64,000 bases of DNA, taken from NCBI GenBank assembly GCA_964637365.1, contig CAZWWH010000007.1, forward strand, positions 16,581-80,580. The letters are read 5' to 3'. A model generated the notes under the pieces. It did not search any database. It had not been told where the DNA came from and saw only the letters and a list, made by a program, of their open reading frames with translations. The position numbers and the translations under genes are program-made. The DNA comes from Cryptoclostridium sp964637365. GTDB taxonomy: Bacteria; Bacillota; Dehalobacteriia; UBA7702. Below, piece by piece: positions 59,595 to 64,000 of this stretch; position 1 is the first letter of the stretch; each line of letters starts with the position of its first letter.

Positions 59595-59830
59595 GTAAAT
59601 GCAATGATGAAGACAGTATCCGTTAATAAACTTTCAGAGAGGGGCCGGCTGGTGAGAAGGCCTTAGGGCATTGGCGGGGAACACCACTTCATCGCAGCTT
59701 TTCGGAACGGATTTTGAGCCCAGTATGAAAAGACGCGGGACTGCGTTATGGTCTTTAAGTGGAAGCAGCAGCTTCTAGGAGAGTGGAACCGCGGGCCTTG
59801 CTCGTCTCTTTAAGAGACGGGTTTTTTTAT
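59595..59830 (+). promoter_or_regulatory. T-box riboswitch leader of thrS
   Basis: A leader of about 235 bases. The T-box antiterminator sequence GAGTGGAACCGCGG is at 59781-59794. The terminator is CGTCTCTT/AAGAGACG (59803-59819) followed by a T-run. Stem I includes GAACACCAC at 59680-59687; an ACC or ACA threonine codon there is the probable specifier. Uncharged threonyl-tRNA would bind and switch off termination. Confidence 0.9.
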
Positions 59831-59860
59831 TTGGACTTTGAATAAACAGGAGGATTTTTT

Positions 59861-61768
59861 ATGAGTTTTCAAATTACTTTTCCCGATGGCAACGTCCGTC
59901 AATATGAGGAAGCCATTACCCTCCATGGCATTGCCGACAGCATCAGTCATAAACTGGCAAAAAATGCTCTGGCCGGTATGGTCAACGGCAAAGTGATGGA
60001 TTTAAATACTGAATTAAAGGACGATGCGGAGGTTCGCATCCTCACTTGGGAGGATGATGAAGGCAAAGATGTGTTCCGCCACAGCAGCTCCCATTTGATG
60101 GCCGAAGCGGTAAAGAATCTTTATCCCGATACTAAATTCGGTATCGGTCCCGCCATCAAAGACGGCTTTTATTATGACTTCGATTCCTCCCACGTATTTA
60201 CCGAGGACGATTTTGAAAAAATCGAAAAAGAAATGGCACGTTTGGCAGCCCAGGGCTGCGCTTTCAAAAAATCTGTGGTTTCTCGGGAAGAAGCCCTAAA
60301 GCATTTTGAAGAGTCAGGGGAAAAATACAAGGTGGAATTGATTAACGATTTGCCTGAGGATGCGGAAATCAGCACCTATCAGCAAGGGAATTTCCTTGAT
60401 CTTTGCGCTGGTCCTCATCTCCCTTCCACCGAAAAAATCAAGGCTTTTAAAATCATGTCCATTGCCGGCGCTTACTGGCGCGGCAGTGAAAAGAACAAGA
60501 TGCTTCAGCGGATTTATGCTACCTCTTTTCCGAAAAAAGCCCAGTTGGACGAGTATCTCCATCTGTTGGAAGAAGCAAAAAAACGCGACCACCGCAAGCT
60601 GGGGCAGGAGTTGGAGCTCTTTACGATTATGGAAGAAGGTCCCGGTTTTCCTTTTTTCTTGCCGAAAGGCATGATTCTCCGCAACGAGTTGGAAAACTAC
60701 TGGCGGGAAATCCATAAGGAAGCAGGCTACGATGAAATCAGAACGCCCATGATGCTGAACCGCAGCTTGTGGGAACAGTCGGGGCACTGGCAGAACTATA
60801 AGGACAATATGTATTTCACTCAAATCGACGAAACGGATTTCGCCATTAAGCCCATGAACTGTCCCGGTTCAATTTTGGTCTATAAAAATTCTCTTCATAG
60901 TTACAGAGATTTGCCCATCCGTATGGGGGAATTAGGCTTGGTTCACCGTCATGAAAAGAGCGGCGCTCTCCACGGTTTGATGCGTGTTCGCTGCTTTACT
61001 CAGGATGACGCCCACATTTTTATGCTGCCTTCCCAAATTAAAGAGGAAATCCGCGGCGTTATCGCCCTGATTGATAAGGTTTACAGCTTGTTTGGCTTTG
61101 AATATCATTTGGAATTGTCCACGAAACCGGAAAAAGCCATCGGCTCCGATGAAATTTGGGAAGTTGCCACCAATGCTTTGAAGGAAGCTCTGGATGAAGA
61201 GGGCCGTGACTATCAGATCAACGAAGGAGACGGCGCATTTTATGGTCCGAAAATCGACTTTCATCTTACTGACTGTCTGGGACGTACCTGGCAATGCGGC
61301 ACCATTCAGTTGGACTTTTTGATGCCGGAACGGTTCGATATTACTTACGTTGGGGAAGACGGCAACAAGCACCGTCCCGTCATGATTCACCGTGTGGCAT
61401 TTGGGAGCATTGAACGCTTCATTGGTATTCTGACGGAGCATTTCGGTGGAGCGTATCCTACCTGGCTCTGTCCGGTTCAGGTTCGTCTCATGTCCATCAC
61501 TGATAAGCAGCTTCCCTATTTGGAGGAAATCTGCCAAAAGATGCAGGCTAAGGGCATCCGCGCCGAAGTTGACCATCGTAATGAAAAAATCGGCTATAAA
61601 ATTAGAGAAGGCCAGAAAATGAAAATCCCTTACTGTCTGGTGGCAGGGGATAAGGAGATGGAAAAAGGAACCCTTTCGGTACGCCGTTTGGGCCAAGGCG
61701 ATCTCGGCGCCAAAAATGTCGATGAAATCATTGATGCCATCGTCACTGAAATCAAAGAAAAAAAATAA
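59861..61768 (+). CDS. thrS: Threonyl-tRNA synthetase
   Basis: Charges tRNA-Thr; 635 residues. TGS domain (1-62), editing domain with HSSSHLMAEAVKNLYPDTKF, catalytic core with MNCPGSILVYKNS (zinc Cys), RVRCFTQDDAHIF, and anticodon domain from about 535. AGGAGG precedes the ATG. Controlled by the T-box in its leader. Confidence 0.97.
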   Translation: MSFQITFPDGNVRQYEEAITLHGIADSISHKLAKNALAGMVNGKVMDLNTELKDDAEVRILTWEDDEGKDVFRHSSSHLMAEAVKNLYPDTKFGIGPAIKDGFYYDFDSSHVFTEDDFEKIEKEMARLAAQGCAFKKSVVSREEALKHFEESGEKYKVELINDLPEDAEISTYQQGNFLDLCAGPHLPSTEKIKAFKIMSIAGAYWRGSEKNKMLQRIYATSFPKKAQLDEYLHLLEEAKKRDHRKLGQELELFTIMEEGPGFPFFLPKGMILRNELENYWREIHKEAGYDEIRTPMMLNRSLWEQSGHWQNYKDNMYFTQIDETDFAIKPMNCPGSILVYKNSLHSYRDLPIRMGELGLVHRHEKSGALHGLMRVRCFTQDDAHIFMLPSQIKEEIRGVIALIDKVYSLFGFEYHLELSTKPEKAIGSDEIWEVATNALKEALDEEGRDYQINEGDGAFYGPKIDFHLTDCLGRTWQCGTIQLDFLMPERFDITYVGEDGNKHRPVMIHRVAFGSIERFIGILTEHFGGAYPTWLCPVQVRLMSITDKQLPYLEEICQKMQAKGIRAEVDHRNEKIGYKIREGQKMKIPYCLVAGDKEMEKGTLSVRRLGQGDLGAKNVDEIIDAIVTEIKEKK

Positions 61769-61838
61769 CGTTGGCGGCGTCTGTCCAAAATATTTTTGGC
61801 AAAATGTGATGCAGCCAAATAAGGTTTAGAAATCGTAA

Positions 61839-61890
61839 GCTCGCTGCTCTGTGATGATCGAAAAGCAATCGTAGGGCAGCGAGTTTGAGT
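61839..61890 (+). terminator. Terminator-like hairpin after thrS
   Basis: CTCGCTGCTC (61840-61849) pairs with GGGCAGCGAG (61874-61883) with one G-U pair; only a short T-run (TTT) follows. Confidence 0.5.
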
Positions 61891-61964
61891 GTTAAGCTTT
61901 ATCAACAGATTCGTGAAGGGAAGTGGATTTCGCCGGCCTGCCCTCAAAGAAAGGAAGTGAGCCT

Positions 61965-62624
61965 ATGGATATCAAAACCTGGCGGGATGATTTTGTTACG
62001 GAGGTTTTAGAAGCTTTTCCCCGGCGCATCGCCTTTGTTGGTCTTCAGGGAAGCCGTGGAAGGGACGAAGCCACAGAAAAAAGCGATATTGACTTAGTGG
62101 TCATCTTCGATGAATTAACTCTTGATGACTTAAAGACATACCGCTCTTTGGTGCAAAAAATGCCTCACGCGGAACTGATGTGCGGTTTTGTCGGCGGTAG
62201 AAAGGAATTGGCTTTCTGGGATAAGGGCGAGCTCTTTCAATTCTACTACGATACCATTCCTCTCTGGGGTAGCCTTGATGATCTTTTTCCCAAGCCCACG
62301 GCAGAGGACGCGCGGCGGTCCGTGTCGGCGGGGGCCTGCGGAATCTACCACGCAGCCTGCCATAATTACTTATTTGAGCATGATTATGAAATATTAAAGT
62401 CTTTGTATAAAGGCGCCTTTTTCGTGCTCCGGGCCAAATATTTTTGTGAGACCGGATATTGGATAAAGAAGAAGGGCGAACTGATTCAGGTGCTTTCAGA
62501 TGAGGATTCCGTAATATTGCGCCGGAGCATGACCGAGGAAGCTGTAGATTTTGAGGAGGCCACAGAGGATCTGATTCTGTGGTCCTCCCGACAAATTTTG
62601 AAATATGGCGAAAATAAGTCTTGA
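61965..62624 (+). CDS. Nucleotidyltransferase-domain protein
   Basis: 219 residues. VGLQGSRGRDEATEKSDIDL then VVIFDE (about residues 22-49) has the nucleotidyltransferase core: GSRGR and SDIDLVV, the two Asp being metal ligands. The C-terminal helical half resembles HEPN-type or substrate-binding parts of small nucleotidyltransferases. The function is not clear. ATG at 61965 has AAGGAAGTGAG upstream. Its stop overlaps the infC promoter. Confidence 0.75.
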   Translation: MDIKTWRDDFVTEVLEAFPRRIAFVGLQGSRGRDEATEKSDIDLVVIFDELTLDDLKTYRSLVQKMPHAELMCGFVGGRKELAFWDKGELFQFYYDTIPLWGSLDDLFPKPTAEDARRSVSAGACGIYHAACHNYLFEHDYEILKSLYKGAFFVLRAKYFCETGYWIKKKGELIQVLSDEDSVILRRSMTEEAVDFEEATEDLILWSSRQILKYGENKS

Positions 62625-62649
62625 CAAGGATATGTGAGAAGTGTATACT
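62621..62649 (+). promoter_or_regulatory. Promoter of infC-rpmI-rplT
   Basis: TTGACA (62621-62626), 17-base spacer, TATACT (62644-62649). The -35 overlaps the stop codon of the preceding gene. Confidence 0.85.
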
Positions 62650-62655
62650 ATTTAA

Positions 62656-62801
62656 GTAAAATAAAGCAGAAGCGTCCGCTTCTCACCTTGCGACAATGTC
62701 AGTAAGGTTAATCATGTAGAAGGAATTCTATGACTTTTAGCGGACGTTTTGCGTCCGCTTTTGTATTGGATGCGGAACAAGAATTTTTGGAGGTGACAGC
62801 C
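62656..62801 (+). promoter_or_regulatory. infC leader: attenuator with alternative pairings
   Basis: GCGTCCGCTT occurs twice: at 62672-62681 and 62751-62760. Both can pair with AGCGGACG (62739-62746). The downstream pairing makes a terminator (stem plus TTTTG at 62761-62763); the upstream pairing would form an antiterminator. A further hairpin ACCTT/AAGGT lies between them. This is the L20-leader-type layout of infC operons. Confidence 0.65.
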
Positions 62802-63314
62802 ATTTTTAAGGAATTACGCATCAACGAACAAATTCGAGTCCCCCAGGTGCGTTTGATCGGCTCCGACGGCGAACAGCTTGATGTGATGCCCATCAAAGAG
62901 GCCCAGCAGATTGCCCATGAAAAAGGTCTCGACTTGGTGGAGATCGCCCCTCATGGCAAACCGCCGGTGTGCAAAATTATGGACTATGGCAAATATCGTT
63001 TTGAACAAGCCAAACGGGAAAAGGAAACACGCAAAAATCAGCGTGTTATTACACTGAAGGAAGTGAAACTTCGTCCCAATATTGAGACCCATGATTTTGA
63101 GACCAAAGCAAAAAATGCCGAAAGATTTTTAAAAGATGGCGATAAGGTAAAAGTTACCATCATGTTCCGCGGCAGAGAAATCACTCATCCTGACTTAGGG
63201 AAGGGGCTCTGCGAGCGCATGGCTGAACGGTTATCCGCTTGCGCTTCCGTAGAAAAATATCCCAAAGTCGAAGGTCGCAATATGACCATGATTTTAGTTC
63301 CCAAACAGAACTGA
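62802..63314 (+). CDS. infC: Translation initiation factor IF-3, ATT start codon
   Basis: 170 residues (I/M-FKELRINEQIRVPQVRLIG at the N-terminus), with EIAPHGKPPVCKIMDYGKYR. The start is ATT at 62802: GGAGGTGA at 62789-62796 has spacing 5, and homologues begin here. The rare AUU start is the known device for IF3 autoregulation. The frame extends to an ATG at 62730 but that region is the terminator and leader, with no separate ribosome site. Confidence 0.88.
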   Translation: MFKELRINEQIRVPQVRLIGSDGEQLDVMPIKEAQQIAHEKGLDLVEIAPHGKPPVCKIMDYGKYRFEQAKREKETRKNQRVITLKEVKLRPNIETHDFETKAKNAERFLKDGDKVKVTIMFRGREITHPDLGKGLCERMAERLSACASVEKYPKVEGRNMTMILVPKQN

Positions 63315-63336
63315 GCAATTAAAGGAGGAAACCACA

Positions 63337-63534
63337 ATGCCTAAAATGAAAACCCATCGCGGTTTGGCCAAAAGAACCAAAATTACCGGTACCGGTAAAG
63401 TCAAAAGAGCCAAAGCTTATAAAAGCCATATCCTGAACAAAAAATCCGCCAAAAGAAAAAGAAACCTCAGAAAAAGCGGTTTGGTTTCTGATTCCAATAT
63501 GCGTCAAGTAAAAAGAATGCTTGGTATTGGCTGA
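63337..63534 (+). CDS. rpmI: 50S ribosomal protein bL35
   Basis: 65 residues, MPKMKTHRGLAKRTKITGTG and many Lys/Arg, diagnostic for L35. AAAGGAGG precedes the ATG. Middle gene of infC-rpmI-rplT. Confidence 0.97.
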   Translation: MPKMKTHRGLAKRTKITGTGKVKRAKAYKSHILNKKSAKRKRNLRKSGLVSDSNMRQVKRMLGIG

Positions 63535-63562
63535 TTAAGAAGGGAAAGCGAGGTATTTTTAA

Positions 63563-63919
63563 ATGAGCAGAGTCAAACGGGGCGTTGCCAAGCATGCACG
63601 CCATAAAAGAGTATTAAAACTGGCAAAAGGTTACAGAGCTTCTTATTCCAAACTGTATCGCGTTGCTAAACAGCAAACCGTGCGTTCCGGCGCATACGCT
63701 TTTGCCCATCGCCGTAAAAAGAAAGGTGACTTCAGAAAACTTTGGATCACCAGAATCAACGCTGCTGCCAGAATGAATGATATTTCTTACAGCCGCTTGA
63801 TGAACGGTCTCCATAATGCTGGCGTTACCGTAAACCGCAAAATGCTTTCGGAAATCGCCATTGCCGATCCCGCAGCCTTTACCGGATATGTGGAAATCGC
63901 CAAAGCAAACTTGAAATAA
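63563..63919 (+). CDS. rplT: 50S ribosomal protein bL20
   Basis: 118 residues, MSRVKRGVAKHARHKRVLKL and AGVTVNRKMLSEIAIADPAAF, diagnostic for L20. In Bacillus and E. coli it represses its own operon through the infC leader. No terminator is visible after it; an IS-like end follows 29 bases later. Confidence 0.97.
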   Translation: MSRVKRGVAKHARHKRVLKLAKGYRASYSKLYRVAKQQTVRSGAYAFAHRRKKKGDFRKLWITRINAAARMNDISYSRLMNGLHNAGVTVNRKMLSEIAIADPAAFTGYVEIAKANLK

Positions 63920-63948
63920 TCACACAAAAATAAACGGCCATGTCCAAC

Positions 63949-64000
63949 TGAACTGCACCCCATTTGTTAGACAGTGTGGTATACTATCTAATGAAAGGGG
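63949..64000. mobile_element. Possible end of an IS3-family element, cut by window edge
   Basis: TGAACTGCACCCC at 63949-63961 followed by ATTTGTTAGACAGT resembles the terminal inverted repeat and flank of IS3-family (IS150-like) elements. A TATACT at 63980-63985 and a following ATG could belong to the first transposase gene. Only 52 bases are visible. Confidence 0.45.

Noticed and set aside
60932..61696. Open frame of 254 codons on the minus strand inside thrS
   Set aside because: Antisense to the thrS catalytic core; no ribosome site and no family.

Overview
The window is a dense, mostly plus-strand stretch of a low- to mid-GC Bacillota (Firmicutes) chromosome. The fab-acc gene order, YlxM-Ffh, a threonyl T-box leader, HslVU, XerC, DprA-TopA-TrmFO, UppS and the MEP-pathway genes are all Firmicutes-style. 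The 2[4Fe-4S] ferredoxin, indolepyruvate:ferredoxin oxidoreductase, MttB-family methyltransferase and CooT-like protein point to a strict anaerobe, probably of the Negativicutes or Clostridia. The sequence alone does not settle genus or species. I see no tRNA, rRNA or CRISPR array.

Layout. 1-6.5 kb: fatty-acid operon fabD(partial)-fabG-fabF-accB-fabZ-accC-accD-accA, with overlapping or nearly overlapping genes. 6.5-12.7 kb: a DUF3842-cooT pair behind a structured leader, an LCP cell-wall ligase, glucose-6-phosphate isomerase, a minus-strand Ldh_2-type dehydrogenase and an orphan betaine-type binding lipoprotein. 12.7-17.4 kb: translation and secretion block ylxM-ffh-rpsP-khpA-rimM-trmD-rplS, where TrmD carries a second SPOUT domain. 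17.4-23.6 kb: an accessory cassette tetR-BCCT-mttB-BCCT inserted between rplS and rbgA, which are usually neighbours. 23.7-38.5 kb: rbgA-rnhB-yraN-comM, an inserted hydrolase/membrane-MurF/Ddl cassette, then dprA-topA-trmFO-xerC-hslV-hslU. 38.5-48.7 kb: rpsB-tsf-pyrH-frr, ferredoxin, uppS-cdsA-dxr-rseP-ispG-proS. 48.7-52.5 kb: an accessory region holding three frameshifted genes (anion permease, flavodoxin, LysR regulator) and one intact aldo/keto reductase. 52.5-57.8 kb: a minus-strand operon of a polyprenyl synthase, a hypothetical protein, iorA, iorB and a phenylacetate-CoA ligase. 58-59.5 kb: a HepS-like protein and a lipoprotein. 59.5-64 kb: T-box/thrS, a nucleotidyltransferase-like gene, infC (with an ATT start and an attenuator-like leader)-rpmI-rplT, then what looks like the end of an IS3-family element at the window edge.

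Most of the window is core growth machinery: membrane lipid synthesis, isoprenoid and undecaprenyl-phosphate supply, ribosome assembly and protein quality control. The most interesting accessory unit is the tetR-BCCT-mttB-BCCT cassette. It looks like a regulated system for uptake and demethylation of a quaternary amine. Three matching inverted repeats (GTWATC-NN-GATWAC) lie at the tetR start and upstream of the first transporter, and they are good operator candidates. The second is the iorAB-paaK operon, which suggests fermentation of aromatic amino acids through aryl-pyruvates and aryl-acetyl-CoA.
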